The position numbers were made by a program, and so were the translations under genes. Shown one piece after another: positions 1 through 12,411 of a stretch of 64,000 bases of DNA; the first letter of the stretch is position 1; each line of letters starts with the position of its first letter. This stretch comes from Pseudeuparius sepicola (taxonomy: Eukaryota > Arthropoda > Insecta > Coleoptera > Anthribidae). The notes beneath the pieces are model-generated. The model saw nothing but the letters and a program-made list of their open reading frames with translations. It was not told the DNA's origin and did no database searches. The DNA lies in NCBI GenBank assembly GCA_963920635.1, contig OY987301.1, positions 16,224,501 to 16,288,500 on the forward strand, given 5' to 3'.

Positions 1-120
1 TTTTTCGAATTTTGGAGTTAGCAGGTGTTTTGGGGCACATTTTGCCGATTTCAATGCAAACGGTTGATTTTATCGTTATGAAGCAAGAGTATACCTACCC
101 TTTTGTTGCAGAATGAAAAA
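1..120. repeat. Partial copy of the shared internal module of the foldback elements
   Basis: This segment closely matches the inner part of the right arm of the 378-1551 element (about 1098-1190) and parts of the 7358-8524 element: the tract with caggtgttttgg, cgcaaacggttgatttt and agagtac. It is cut by the window edge. Confidence 0.75.
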
Positions 121-377
121 ATGCACTATAATTTAATTAAAGACCAGCAAGACCAAATAGATAACCCCAACACTGGTTTATTTTCTGAATGTGTGTCATA
201 AATTTAAAGGGATGTCTAATAAGTATAAACAATCAGCAAACTGAATTCATTTATACGATGACTGATAATACATAATTTTCAGCTGCATAATGTAAAACAG
301 TGCAAAAAGGACTAATTTTGACAAGTTGGTGTGTGTATTATTGAGCATAAATGCTGTTACCAAGCAACTAAGTTATA

Positions 378-1551
378 CAGGGTGTTTCGAAATTATGGTG
401 CCAACGTAATATGACGGATAGAAAATATCATTTTGAACAAAAAAATTCCTATAAACATGGGTCCTAAAATACATGACAAGAAAGTTACAAGGTGATAAAA
501 GTATAGTTTGATAAACATCTTTATCGCAATAACTTCTACAGAAGTTATGCAATTTAAATGAAACTTGGTAAAATTCTTTACTAACTGAAGTGCAACAATT
601 TTGTATAAAAACGATTTATTCCTATCAACCGGAGGCGGAGGGGCGGGGTAGCACAATGGGTTTTCTACTCATTACTTTTTTGAGTTTATCTTTTTGGTCT
701 CGCAGGTTCATCATTTTAGTGCATCTTTTTATTTTGCAGCAAAAATGTACTCTTGTTTCATAACGATAAAATCAACCGTTTGCGTTGAAATCGGCAAAAT
801 GTGCCCCAAAACACCTGTTAACTCCAAAATTCGAAAAATAGAATCATCGCCTACCGCATTTAATGTTTTACAGATGAATTGTACGTTCAAAATTAAGAAA
901 AAATGCCTAATGGATATCGAGTAAAACATCACTGGTTTTGCTGAAATATGGATTTCAAAATTTTGTCGACTTCAATCAGTTCCATTTTGAAAGCGACAAT
1001 TTTTTGATACATACATAGTTCATAGGGACTTTTTTGTCACTTTAAATGGTATCTACAATTATTTTGAAAAATTTGAAAGCGGTAGTTGAAAATTGTATTT
1101 TTCGAATTTTGGAGTTCACAGGTGTTTTGGAACACATTTTGCCGATATCAACGCAAACGGTTGATTTTATCGATATGAAACGAGAGTACATTTTTGTTGC
1201 AAAATAAAAAGCTGCACTAAAATGATGAACCTGCGAGACCAAAAAGATAACCTCATATGAGTAAAAAGCCCATTGTGCTACCCCGCCTCTCCGCCTCTGG
1301 TTGATGGGACTAAATCGTTTTTAAACAAAATTGTTGCACTTCAGTTACTAAAGAATTGCACCAAGTTTCATTTAAATTGCATAACTTCTGTAGAAGTTAT
1401 TGCGATAAAGATGTTTTTCAAACTATACTTTCATCACCCTGTAACTTTCTTATTATGCATTTTGGGATCCATGTTTATAGGAAACTTTTTGTTCAAAATG
1501 ACATTTCCTATCTGTCATATTACGTTGGCACCATAATTTAGAAACATCCTG
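378..1551. mobile_element. Foldback MITE, TA target duplication, ~0.5-kb inverted arms
   Basis: The element starts cagggtgtttcgaaatta and ends as its reverse complement with small changes, taatttagaaacatcctg, with TA on each side (376-377, 1552-1553). The left arm to about 930 and the right arm from about 1040 are imperfect reverse complements around a short spacer. ORFs in the arms are mirror copies without transposase motifs. It is a non-autonomous Tc1/mariner-type element by ends and target site. Confidence 0.85.
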
Positions 1552-1557
1552 TATATA

Positions 1558-1902
1558 CAGCGCGATCAGTTAAGGGCGGCCCTCGGCCGTTTCTCGGGAA
1601 CTATGCAAGCTAGAAAGATGCGGTAAAAAAATTGTTTATAAAAGTGACCCAAATAATTTCAGTTCCTTCATTTGCCGCCAGGGGGCGAATTCGCCAAGTT
1701 GTTGTATAAAACTGTCTTTTGCTCCACAAATCGCCTACCTTATCTGGACCTGAAATAGTAAACGAACGAATGGCAAACGAAACAACTTGAAAACATTTTC
1801 ATTGAAATTATTTGGGTCACTTTCATTAATTTTTTACCGCATCTTTCTAACTTGCATAGTTCCCGAGAAATGGTCGAGGGCCGCCCATAACTGATCACGC
1901 TG
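1558..1902. mobile_element. MITE, TA target site, TIR starting cagcgcgatcag
   Basis: 345 bp between TA dinucleotides at 1556-1557 and 1903-1904, starting six bases after the previous element ends. TIRs of about 70 bp include the GC-rich gggcggccctcgg and the tract gaactatgcaagctagaaag. No ORF. Confidence 0.8.
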
Positions 1903-2159
1903 TATAATTATGGTCTTGGGAATTTATCGCTAGCAAGGGCATATGACTGGTTGTGTTTTTTTTTTAAGAAAAGTGCTGCCTTATTATATACAAGCAGTAT
2001 GAGAGAAATAATCATATGTATATATTTATATACTTGCTACTCGTTTTAACATAATCATTAGTATGTATTTTATAACTTGATAAATATATAAATATATTAA
2101 TAAAAATGTTCGATTGAAGTTTGAATAGTCCCATATTATTGAATGCAAATTTCTGACTA

Positions 2160-2420
2160 TACAATATGAGGCGGTCGGTAATAAGGCAGCAGGGTCCCGG
2201 CGTATGCGATTTGACTCAGATCCGCTTTGGCGCCTTTGGCGGCGGTGTTCCTTTTGTGTACGGGTGTCCATGTGGTGCGCCCTAGAGGCATGTGCCAGCC
2301 CTTTATTGTTCGACAGATGTTGCATCGTAAGGGTGTTATTATTGGCTTGGGACTATAATTGCCGGCCAGTGAGTATACGGATTTGGTACAGACCTCGAAC
2401 CTCTAAAAAATAGTTATTGG
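2160..2420. other. GC-rich block of unknown nature between AT-rich flanks
   Basis: GC-rich island holding overlapping short ORFs on both strands, none recognised. It shares the exact 15-mer ggtgttattattggc (2332-2346) with the candidate LTR at 10991. Around it, 1905-2160 and 2420-3220 are AT-rich with nothing recognised. Confidence 0.3.
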
Positions 2421-3223
2421 TTACGTGTGTTATAAATCATATTGCAATAGTGGCGGGTCGTGACTATTTGACTAGAGGAGGCAGCCATATGCCGTAGTTA
2501 TTATTATGATCATGATTTACTTAGGAATAAGGCAGTTTCCCGGAAGAATTTTGTAGAAAACCATGAAAATTTTCTAGGATTCATACCTTTTTATTTTCTA
2601 AAATTTATTTGTGGCGTAAACAGATCCATTGAATTTTAATTGGGTTTTTCGCCATCAAACTGGTAAAAAGGCAACTTTTTCAAGTTGCCTGGAAAATTAA
2701 CAAATTCTTAACAGTAAATGAATTAAACTTTGAACTTGTAACTCAACAAATTTGTTTCCTGAGCTTTCGTAGAATAAATCTTCCTCCTTTCTCAAAGATC
2801 CTGTCATGTCAAAGTGAAATGACAGATTAATAGATTTCAGGTTAAAATGTCATGACAACAGAAACAATAGCCTAGCCACCTGTCTGATATTGTACCCTGT
2901 GTTCTATACCTAATTATTTATACTAACTTCTTTTTGAATAAGTGGCAATAATATTTTACTGAATTCCACTGAACATTCAGCAACACAGTTGTCTGTATTT
3001 CCTAGAATAAATGCTGATTCTTTAATTTTTCGTATATTTCCTACTTCTTTGAGAATTGGTTTGGAACTATCCCACGAGAAAAAATCAGGCTTGTACAAGA
3101 TTACCGGTCAAAATTTAATTTAGAAATTTCTGAATATTCGAGCAACAGGTAAATAGTTACTTCTGTTGAGTACATTATGATACTTTTACCGTTAAAAGAT
3201 GGCTAGATAAAGCAAGATATGTA

Positions 3224-3680
3224 CAGGGTGTTCCCGTATATTTTGACCCACCCCTAGAGCCTTTATTTTTCAAGTTAGAAAAACATTACTTAAATGAAAG
3301 TTGTGGGGTACAAAGGTGTATTGTCCCAAAAATAATGGATTGACAGGAATGCTGTTGCCTAAGTTGAAATGTTTTTCCATGGCAACCTTGATGAAATATA
3401 AAGATCGCATTTATCTGCAATTTGGAATATCATGCGAGTGTTTAGAGCAAACATATAACATATTTATATTGTTGGAATCGGAAAAATGCGTGCAATTCAA
3501 AAATCCACAAATATACAGGGTGATCCATTAAAAAAGTAAGTTTATATTTTATCGTTTGTTTTATCTAGTAACAGATCCTAGCGGTTCAGAAAAAACCCTA
3601 CAACTTTCATTTAAGTAATTTTTTTCTAACTGGAAAAATAAAGGCTCTAGGGGTGGGTCAAAATATACGGGAACACCCTG
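3224..3680. mobile_element. MITE, TA target site, TIR starting cagggtgttcccg
   Basis: 457 bp flanked by TA (3222-3223, 3681-3682). About 100-bp TIRs with the tract cacccctagagcctttattt on the left and its reverse complement on the right. An internal cagggtgatcc at about 3517 looks like the end of another such element. No coding capacity. Confidence 0.85.
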
Positions 3681-4436
3681 TACAACAAAAAGTGGTGGAA
3701 GGGATTTAGAATCATGTATAATAATAGTGCCCCCTTACTTATCTAGTTATATGTTGTTTTTTTAACATGCAATAATAAGATATGGATATAATAAAAGAAA
3801 ACGTGAATAGGTACCATATTTCGAGATTAGGTATTATTGTTAAAAAAAAATTTCTAGATAATTTTGATTTTAACACTGTAATTTTTAAAAAACGTTTTTT
3901 TAATATAAAAACGTCCTACTATAGTACTACTAGATGGTTGACTTGATCTGTGAGTCCTGCATATACATGGAAGAAAAGTTACTTCCACATCCTGAGCCCA
4001 ATAGAATTTATTTAGGACTCTCAATCCTCCCTACCAATTTTCATATATTTTTAGAGCCCATTTCTAAAATAATGTTTCCAAAAAAAGTGTGATTTATTTT
4101 AAAAAATCCCAGAGATCAAAATAACCAATGCTCTACTAAAATTTCATTCTTAAGTAATGTAACTAATTTAAGTAGGTACGTGATTTACTTTGTAATACAG
4201 TCATGTAATAAATGCGATAAATAGTGCCGAATTCTAGTAAAAAAGAGAATAATTCATTTTCTGTGAAATAGTGGTATATCGCGACTCTGAGTGTACCTAT
4301 TACATTTCAGCATGCAAATTTTCGTATATTAAAACTATGCAGTATTTTGGCATTGTGTCTGTCAGTGGCTTACCCTGAAATGTTTCTAGATGAGAGACAT
4401 TTTTTAACTTTTAGCACAGTATATACATTATACATA

Positions 4437-4772
4437 TTTAAATTACTCACAGCGTAACGTACAAGGTAGGCAGGTACCCGAGCTGATTTTGAATCGTAGG
4501 GTACCACATTGGTACCGCGATGCACAATTTGGGTGGTATTTATAGAGTATGCGAGAGCGCCGGATAGCGAAACCGAAATGGGATCGCGGCTCAGTCGATA
4601 CGTTGACGAAGTGGGACCTGGTCGCTCTTCGCTGCGAGCGGTTTACCACGTGAGAGCCGATCTCTGGTCTTGATCGGATCGGGGGGATTTTCGCGGATTT
4701 TACGGTTAGCCGGTTTTTCGAGAAACGGGGTTTCGGTGCCAGACGCTTCGAGGATACAGTTCTTTCGATTCC
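4437..4772 (+). promoter_or_regulatory. Candidate promoter and non-coding first exon
   Basis: A GC- and CpG-rich island in AT-rich DNA. It has a TATA-like box (TATTTATAG, 4537-4545), about 230 bp of CpG-rich sequence, then a near-ideal splice donor (CC|GTAAGTAA, GT at 4773). The + strand layout resembles a TATA promoter with a 5' UTR exon. TIMP needs an upstream non-coding exon and lies 24.5 kb downstream on this strand, so this is a candidate for it, but another transcript is equally possible. 3684-4436 and 4787-5270 show nothing recognisable. Confidence 0.3.
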
Positions 4773-5269
4773 GTAAGTAATTTTTTTTAAACAATTAAAT
4801 TTTTCTTAAATTTAATTTTAGAAAAAAATAGTTGAACAAGCTTACTTAATATGAAAAGTTATCACGACATTTTGGAGAATATTTGCCAGATATATTGCCT
4901 TTTTGCAAAAAAATTAATGTTTTTTTCATATAGGTTGGTACAATAATTCTTATAAGAGGGTAAAATAATTACCGAATAGCGGGATAAATGTATAATCAAT
5001 TAATCGGTCAAAATGCAATTTGTTAACCTAGTCAGTCAGAAAATTTATTGCCAAGCTAGATAATAAAATTTATTAAATTATTATTTATTATATTTAATAT
5101 AAATACCAAGCCATATCGATTCAATCTGATCAGTAAAAAATCCAGGCTAAAAATTTCGGCCAATTAATAATAATTATAAAATTAGTATTCAAAACAAAAC
5201 TAGGCAGCATGTTTTTTTGAGTGCTTTAAGCCGTGCATTTGCAATCGTATTGCTCTCGTCAAAAAGTAA

Positions 5270-5575
5270 AAATAGCACAAAAAGTTCCTATTAAAATTTA
5301 AATAGGGCCACCTCTGAGGTACTACCTTTCTAATAAAAAAAGAATCATCAAAATCGGTTCAATATGAAATTTCATCCCCTATTTGTCCACCCTTACGGGT
5401 GGAATTTTTTCTTCAAATTTAAATGGGATCTTTCTGTAGGTTTCAAATAAAAAAGAATTGTCCAAATTGGTTTATAAATGACGGAGTTCTGAGGTAACAA
5501 ACATAAAAAAATACAACCGAATTGATAACCTCCTCCTTTTTTGAAGTCGGTTAAAAAATAAAAATGAGTCCTTGT
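5270..5575 (+). mobile_element. Probable 3' end of a non-LTR (RTE-like) retrotransposon
   Basis: Ends with a tract containing cctcctccttttttgaagtc and ggttaaaaaataaaaat, a 3' tail I associate with abundant RTE-type LINE fragments in insect genomes. No reverse transcriptase is left. The assignment rests on recognition of the tail only. Confidence 0.35.
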
Positions 5576-5584
5576 TAACATAAA

Positions 5585-7355
5585 GTGAATTTATTTCTGA
5601 TCCGAAAGGACGATAACCCTTAGATTATTTTAAGAATTTTTTTTTTCGGAGGTACAGGATGTGGAAATTAAAAAAATCAGTGTTTTTTTTTTTTTTTCAA
5701 TTTTAGTACAAGCAAAGTACGCACAAAAATACATTTTTTCCAGGATAAAGGTTATTTTAGTTTTCATCAGTGGCGTCCCTGTTAACATGCCCTGCAATAT
5801 TTTTAATCAAAAATGATACGCCACTGGCTGTTTTTAAATAAATGTTATTTTTAAAATGGCCCTCTATCTTCCGTAGAAACATTTAGTATATTTTATAAAT
5901 TGAAACCAAAATACAAAGCGGTTTCGAACCAATGTTCATATAAGAAAAATTTCTTAAAATTATCCAAGGATTATCACCTTATAGGATCAGCATTCAATTA
6001 TGAAACACCCCGTATGTTAGTGTGAATTTTGTTGATGCATTATTAGATGATGCTGACACTGCGTTGCCAATACCCAAAAAATAGAAAAAATTATAAATGC
6101 TTAGATTCCCGGTGTTGCTCTCGAATTGTCTCACACTGACTGGAATTATTACCTACGTTTTTTTAAATTTCCGTAACACTTGTCACATGAGCAAAAATGC
6201 CATCCTAGTTCTTACGAAAACAAGTCGGGCCTACAGGCAATCGAGCCGAAATAATAGTAATTGCCACCTTCCTCCTCATAAGCACGTGGTTGCTTTTGTT
6301 TGGAGTAGGTACTCCTAAATTTGAGCAATACATATTAAGTACATTTATTTCATATGTGTCGACAGAGAATTCGCATTTTGGTTTTATTAAGTACCTTTTC
6401 GAAAAAGGAAGGAAAAGTTTTCCTTCCCATCGAGTAAATAATGACGCAAAAAAAACAAAATTCTCTTCTGTGAATTTTACGTGTGACTTATAAGTTACCA
6501 CATCACATCATCTCTATACCCAAAGTGTCCCACATAAATGCAAAATCCTACGCACCCCCTTAATCGTCACTGGTGATTCACATTTTCATTTAAGCGAGTC
6601 TCCAAACGATGCAGTTTATACCAATCGTGTAATTCGGATTTCCATATTTATACTTTCTATCTCGTCGATTATAGAGTCTATCTTGGAGTACCTGTAGCAA
6701 TTTTCATACTAAAATAACAAGAAAACAAGTAAATTACACAATGTTTAATTAGGAGCAATTTTAAGATGATATCATTATTCAAATACTTTTATAATTTGAA
6801 TGAATTCCTATTCCTCATATTGTGTGATAAATGAGGTAGATAGTACAGAAAAATTAATTTTAATCTTATCTATCGAAAATTACAGTGCAATATTAACATA
6901 CCTATTACCTATGATGCTTATGTTTATATCTACCTATAAATCATTGTGGAATTTATCAATAAAAACACATATATTTTTAGATATAAAGTTGAATTAACTT
7001 GGGTGAAATTTGGTCATCTGCAATGTTATATCCATAGTTATATCACAAAAATATTTGACATTTATGTAAAAATATTCAAGGTTCCAAAATATTCACATGT
7101 TTAGGCTTGAAAATATAATGAAACGTAACATTTTGTTTATCACTATAAATATTGGAATTTAGGTACCTTAAAGTGGAATATTTTCTTGTTTGTGCCTTGT
7201 AATTTAAAAAATTCAAAACAAACAAACTACTAATAAAATTGCTAGCTTAGCAACACCAACTCTATAAACTAGCAAAATTTGTTTATAACAATTTTTCGAC
7301 GCATTATAAAGCTTACGCAATGGGTCCGACGTTGTAATCTACTAGCACAGACCTA
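5585..7355. other. AT-rich stretch with a solo transposon end
   Basis: No gene recognised. A single TA-type element end (gaaacaccccgta, about 6001-6013) and a weaker acaggatgt at about 5655 suggest remnants of a Tc1/mariner-type MITE. Short ORFs at 6097-6501 overlap on both strands and look random. Confidence 0.4.
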
Positions 7356-8566
7356 TACAGGGTGTCCGGTAAGTATGGGGCTATCTCACAGGAGCAAGTA
7401 GGGGACGTCAAAATATTACGATTGAGCTCAACAACTACGGATCAGATCTCAATAGTTACTGAAATACAGGGCGTTGTAACTCTTTTTTTCAAATTGAATT
7501 ATGGCAATATCTCCCAAACTAATCAAGCTGTTGAACTGAAATTTGGCACTGCTGTGTTTTTGGCGATGGAGAATAAGCTGAAAATGTCAATTTCGCCGTA
7601 TCTCACAGAGGGCGACACTTGCGCTGTTTTTGGCTCGTGCTTTTACTCGTAACTTTTTTGAGGTTATCTCTTTGGTCCTGCAGGTCTATTATTTTAGTGC
7701 ATCTTTTTATTCTGCAAGAAAAAAGTACTCTTGTTTCATAACGATTAAATCAACCGTTTGCGTTGAAATCGGCAAAATGTGCCCCAAAACACCTGTTGAG
7801 TTCAATATTCGACACTTAAAATTTTCACCTACCACTTTCAAATATTACAGATCAACTGTACATTCAAAATGATGAAAAAAATGCCAAATGAGCAGTGGTC
7901 AAAACACCATTGGTTTTCTTGAAACAGCGTGTCAAAATTTTGTCAAATTCAATCCTTTCCATTTTGAAAGCGAATAATTTTTGGTACTTTGTTCATAGGG
8001 ATTTTTTTTCACTTCAAATGGTACCGTTGATATGAAACACTTGAAAGCGGTAGGTGAAAATTTTATGTTTCGAATATTGAACTCAACAGGTGTTTTGGGG
8101 CACGTTTTGGCAATTTCAACGCAAACGGTTGACTTTATCGTTATGAAACAAGAGTACCTTTTTCTTGCAGAGTGAAAAGATGCACTAAAATGATAGACCT
8201 GCAGGACCAAAAACATAACCTCAAAAAAGTTACGAGTAAAAGCACGATCCAAAAACAGCGCAAGTGTCGCCCTCTGTGAGATACGGCGAAATTGACATTT
8301 TCAGCTTATTCTCCATCGCCAAAAACACAGCAGTGCCAAATTTCAGTTCAACAGCTTGATTAGTTTGGGAGATATTGCCATAATTCAATTTGAAAAAAAG
8401 AGTTACAACGCACTGTATCTCAGTAAGTATTGAGATCTGACCCGTAGTGGTAAAGCTCAATCGTAATATTTTGACGTCCCCTACCTGCTCCTGTAAGATT
8501 GCCCCATACTTTCCGGACACCCTGTATAGCTTCGCTAAGCTATATAGGTCTGTGCTACTAGGTTCT
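7338..8566. repeat. Short inverted repeat and 20-bp hairpin framing the foldback element
   Basis: Outside the TA sites, ctagcacagacctata on the left is matched in inverse by tataggtctgtgcta on the right, separated from the element by a near-perfect hairpin (tatagcttcgctaagctata, about 8524-8543). The element therefore appears to sit at the centre of an older palindrome. Confidence 0.6.
7358..8524. mobile_element. Foldback MITE sharing the internal module of 378-1551
   Basis: 1167 bp between TA sites (7356-7357, 8525-8526), starting cagggtgtccggtaagtatg and ending with its reverse complement. Arms of about 550 bp mirror each other. The outer 280 bp are unrelated to the first element, but the inner part (ggttatctctttggtcc to acacctgttgag) is the same module seen at 1-120, 694-840 and 1098-1240. 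The 96-aa mirror ORFs near both ends are repeat sequence, not genes. Confidence 0.85.
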
Positions 8567-9376
8567 GTGTTATAGGTATAGGGACAATATATTTTTTTAA
8601 ACTTTTATATTGCTATACATTTACACTTCATTCAAGTTCCGCTCGAGTTGTATACAGTGTATTTTTTTAATAGCAACTAAACGGTGAAAATAATTTCACA
8701 GATAGCACTGACGCTTTGGACTAAAATAAATTCAAGGGTTCACACAAATTTGTCTAGTACCAAAGAAAATCTTACTACGCAGTACCATTTTCTTTGCTAG
8801 TACCTAATATATGTATATCGTCTGGACTCTGGTCTGGAGTCTCGCCTGCGACCTCGATGGCGACCCGAACCGTGCGTAAAATCCGTACGAGCAAATTCTT
8901 TGATCTATTACGTTCACTGGATTTTTCAGAATTCCATTCATGTGAGATACGAGATTGCCCGGATGACATCATCGGATGCTCGGCGAAAATATTCCCCGAG
9001 CACACTCTATATTTAAAACGTTTTATGGTTGTTTGGTCAATTAAAAATCGGACGGAATTACCATGATTTGTTTACGTTATTGCGATCCCGCTCGACCAGT
9101 TTTGATATTCGCAAGGCAAAGGCGGGCGTTTGTATTTTAGAGAGACCTGGATTTTAACAGCACGAAACTACGGGATGTCTCAGTTTTAATATGTCAAATT
9201 GGAACAGACTGTCGAAACTTTTAATTCAAGTTAACTTAACATAAAAAAGTTTATTTATTTTTGCTTTTGCACTTTTCACAGTAAACTTGGTTTTTTGTTT
9301 ACGTTATTAGCGTTCCTATCAAATCTATTGCCCAAACTGGACAGCGTTTAAGATACAGGATATGAAATTAGTTGGG
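8567..9376. other. No gene recognised; moderately GC-rich block at 8810-9110
   Basis: Overlapping 76-90 codon ORFs on the two strands over a GC-richer block, with a TATA-like ctatatttaaaa at about 9006. None resembles a known protein. Confidence 0.3.
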
Positions 9377-9378
9377 TA

Positions 9379-9500
9379 CAGTCTGACGAACGAAAGAATT
9401 CCAATGAAAAACTCAGTCTAAGCGCCATCCGTATGTTATTAATGTGGGCATGGGCGATTAGACTAAGTTTTTCATAGGACTTCTTTCGTGTGTCGGACTG
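9379..9500. mobile_element. Short MITE (122 bp), TA target site
   Basis: Starts cagtctgacgaacgaaagaa and ends with the reverse complement (ttctttcgtgtgtcggactg), flanked by TA at 9377-9378 and 9501-9502. Almost the whole unit is one hairpin. Confidence 0.75.
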
Positions 9501-9512
9501 TAGATCTTTATA

Positions 9513-10118
9513 GACCGTCAGACAGTGACAGATTTTCCTTACTGATTTTCTCGCGTGGGGAAAAATGCACTTTTGGGTCGGAAAATAAGTCGGATTTTTT
9601 TTTTCGTCAACTGATTTCTGCACTTATGCCTCTGAAACTATAGAAATTTTTATTGCAATTCATTTTATCCCTGACAAAATCAGTTGACGAAAAAAATTTT
9701 TCCGACTTATTTTCCGACCCAAAAGTGTGTTTTCCCCACGCGCCACTTCTGCCAATCAATTTTTGGGCTAGTGAGGATATAAGTTTTCACCATTTCGAAC
9801 GGCATAACTGACGGAGTCAGTAAACCAAATCATTTTTTTGTGTGATCTGCCAAACCCTTAATTCAACCCCTTTTTCCACACGCTACACTTATGGCTTTGG
9901 GTTTTCGAGGTCGGAATAGTATAAGAAATCATACGGTGAACATGGCATAAGTGAGAATTAGTACCTTTTTTTCTGTTTTGAAAAATCGAATTTTCCATAT
10001 GTTTTCCCCGGGGGCCAAACTTAAAATTACTATTTTCCGACTCAGCATCGATTTACCTTTCAACCCTCTCCAAGGCATAAATGAGAAAATCAGTAAGGAA
10101 AATCTGTCACTGTCTATT
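9513..10118. mobile_element. Foldback element, TIR starting atagaccgtcagacagtgac
   Basis: The left end atagaccgtcagacagtgac with ccttactgattttct is mirrored at 10082-10118. Internal inverted tracts (gacgaaaaaaa, cttattttccgaccc, gtggggaaaa) also mirror each other. The same left end is seen at 37841. The 147-codon ORF at 9951-10394 runs through the right arm and is not recognised. Confidence 0.6.
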
Positions 10119-10433
10119 AGTAATAATTATTGCTTTAAGCACACTTGTAATGGGCCCATATCTCCATTAATCCTAACCTGTGCGCAAAAGAAAAAACGCA
10201 GAGGTCTCATAATTTTATTAGTAGGTACAACATCGCTCTATATCCTACATAGGTACAATGATAGTAAGTTATGGACAACCCCGTATAAGCTTAGGAAGAG
10301 TTTGCACAAGCTTATTTTGACACTAAGATCGACAAAATCGGAGAAAAAAATAAAAAAGTTAAATTATCCTTCCACCATGGGAGTTATCATTTAATGTCGT
10401 TTCTGCGAAATTAGTCAATGCATCTTAGTCTAC

Positions 10434-12411
10434 AGAGTGTCCCGTCATTATGGTTCTAGTTCTATTTTGATATTGATTTTAACAAAATGTATGCGTTAAT
10501 TTCATCCTATAATATTGAAAGTATAGCGTCTTTAGGGACTCTGGCCCGAAACATTCTTTATGGACTTAAATTTTTTCAACTTGCACTTTTCAAAATTGAA
10601 TCAATCTACTTTTAGAATCCGCTATTATTTCTAAACAAAAAGAGGTGCTAGTGACCAATCAAAATCGATCGTTTCTGAGAAAATTGTTGTAATATCATGG
10701 AAACCCCATTAATAAATTTATTTCAATGCTTTAAAATAGTTAAGTCAATTTGAACCATGACCTCACTAGTTTTTGAATCAAGGCCTACTATAAAGACAGG
10801 CCCTGGCGCACAAAAATCACGTGACCATCTTAGTCAGACGTTACATGTGATTTGTCACATAACTGAAAGCGGCAACTTGGGTTTTGAGAAGTTTTCAATG
10901 TTTAAAGTGTTTTTAAACGTCTTAGTTTATATTTTAGAAACAAGTTTGTGTCTAGTGCGCGTGTGTCCTGGCGGAGGGGAACCGCCCAGGTGTTATTATT
11001 GGCCTCTGGGTGTCTGGGTGGGAGTCGTGCCGTCGTGCCGTCCAAGAGTATTGGTGCCGCTCGCACCGACGCGACGCTTTAGCGCTGTTAAGGGGAATTC
11101 TCCCCCCAACCACAGAATAGGGAACCCGGAATGGACTATTATGGACATGGGACAGTATTGGACAGTGGAACCTGAGACACAGAGGGGTGAACTGATTACG
11201 GGAGATTCGCGAGTTTAGACGGTTGTGTATTTATTGTATTCACCATTCACCTTGTGCGAAATAAATCAGTGTTGTAACGTACTCGAGCATTTTCGTTGTC
11301 GACCTACGCCCTGATATGGTCTTCACGCTGCCGATCAACTGAGACCTCGTCAATATTTTACAGTATACCTACTGAGGTTAGTTTTCATTTTTATTTCGTA
11401 GAAAATAACCTAAATACCAAATATTGGGTCTGTTCTATGAATAAAGAGGTCTGTTTATATTATATTTATACATATTACACAAGCCAGGAAGAAAGTGTCG
11501 CCATAACAAACATTTGTTTTGCCTCGGGATGAAAATTTCCGCCAAAAATGGATTCGTCAAATCCCAACTGAGATTTAATTTCTAAAAAACCCTTAAGTAT
11601 GTGTGGCTAACACATTTTCAAGAAAGTGAAACAATAATTAAAGTGGACAAATGTGTTGTGGGAGGAAAATACCTATAGAGAATATCACCTAAGCTAAAGG
11701 AAGGTGATTTCCCAACAGTTTTTGAGAATGTGCCAAAATATTGTGAGTGCAGTGCCGTTTAACTCTCAGCCTAAAACAGCTGAGGCAGGTTGAAAATTTT
11801 GAAAAGACAATTAGAGAAAGCTTGGATGCACAAATCCAATAATGTAATAGATGAAAGAAAACTTGCCAAATTGTTACGAAATTTGTTTTTTCTACTTATC
11901 TCCAAAAATGCCTTTCATTATATAGAACTAAGTTGGTCACGCGACTACGCGATTATGCGTTAGCGCCGTGGCCTGTCTTTATCGTTGGCCTCGTTTTTGA
12001 ATATTCCAGTGCGATCGTCTCAAAAAACGGTTAATTTTTCTAAACTGGAACAAGAGTACCTACGTTCACGTTTAGAAATAATTGTAGATCCTTAAAGTAG
12101 ATTCAAAATTTTCAACTAGTTGTAGACAAATTTAGGTTATGTAATCCAAAAATGCTCCGGCTCTAGCCCCCGTAAGGGGTTATTTAAAAATTAAGATCTA
12201 AAGGGCCTCACAAAGTCACACAAAATGAAACTAAAACAAAACTGTATAAAATCAATATCAAAATAAAAAAGTTATCATACCCCTTTATAAGGGGCCCAAT
12301 ATCAGCAGGTGGCTCTCGGAGCCAAAACATAATTATAAGGAAAGTATAATCCATAAAATCTCAAAATGAAATAATACCTATAGCTTGTTAATTAATACAT
12401 CAATCACCCTG
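10434..12411. repeat. Degenerate palindromic element
   Basis: The left end (cagagtgtcccg, 10434) and right end (atcaccctg, ending 12411) resemble TA-type ends. Inner tracts mirror each other imperfectly: ataaagacaggcc with gcgc and cgtgacca at 10790-10830 against 11930-11985, and attatttctaaac at 10623 against its complement at 12063. It contains the GC-rich candidate LTR below. Confidence 0.4.
10991..11362 (+). mobile_element. Candidate solo LTR
   Basis: A GC-rich 372-bp block starting TGTTATTATTGG and ending ATTTTACA (TG...CA borders), with a purine-rich tract just upstream (ggcggaggggaa), an AATAAA near 11260 and a GT/T-rich stretch after it. The longest ORF of the window (10757-11218, 153 codons) reads into it and is not recognised. 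No clear target duplication is seen, so this stays tentative. Confidence 0.25.

Noticed and set aside
7362..8520. Mirror 96-codon ORFs near both ends of the foldback element
   Set aside because: They are the two inverted arms of one non-coding element and carry no transposase motif.
10757..11218. Longest ORF in the window as a host gene
   Set aside because: It runs across a degenerate repeat border into an LTR-like GC-rich block and shows no known domain.
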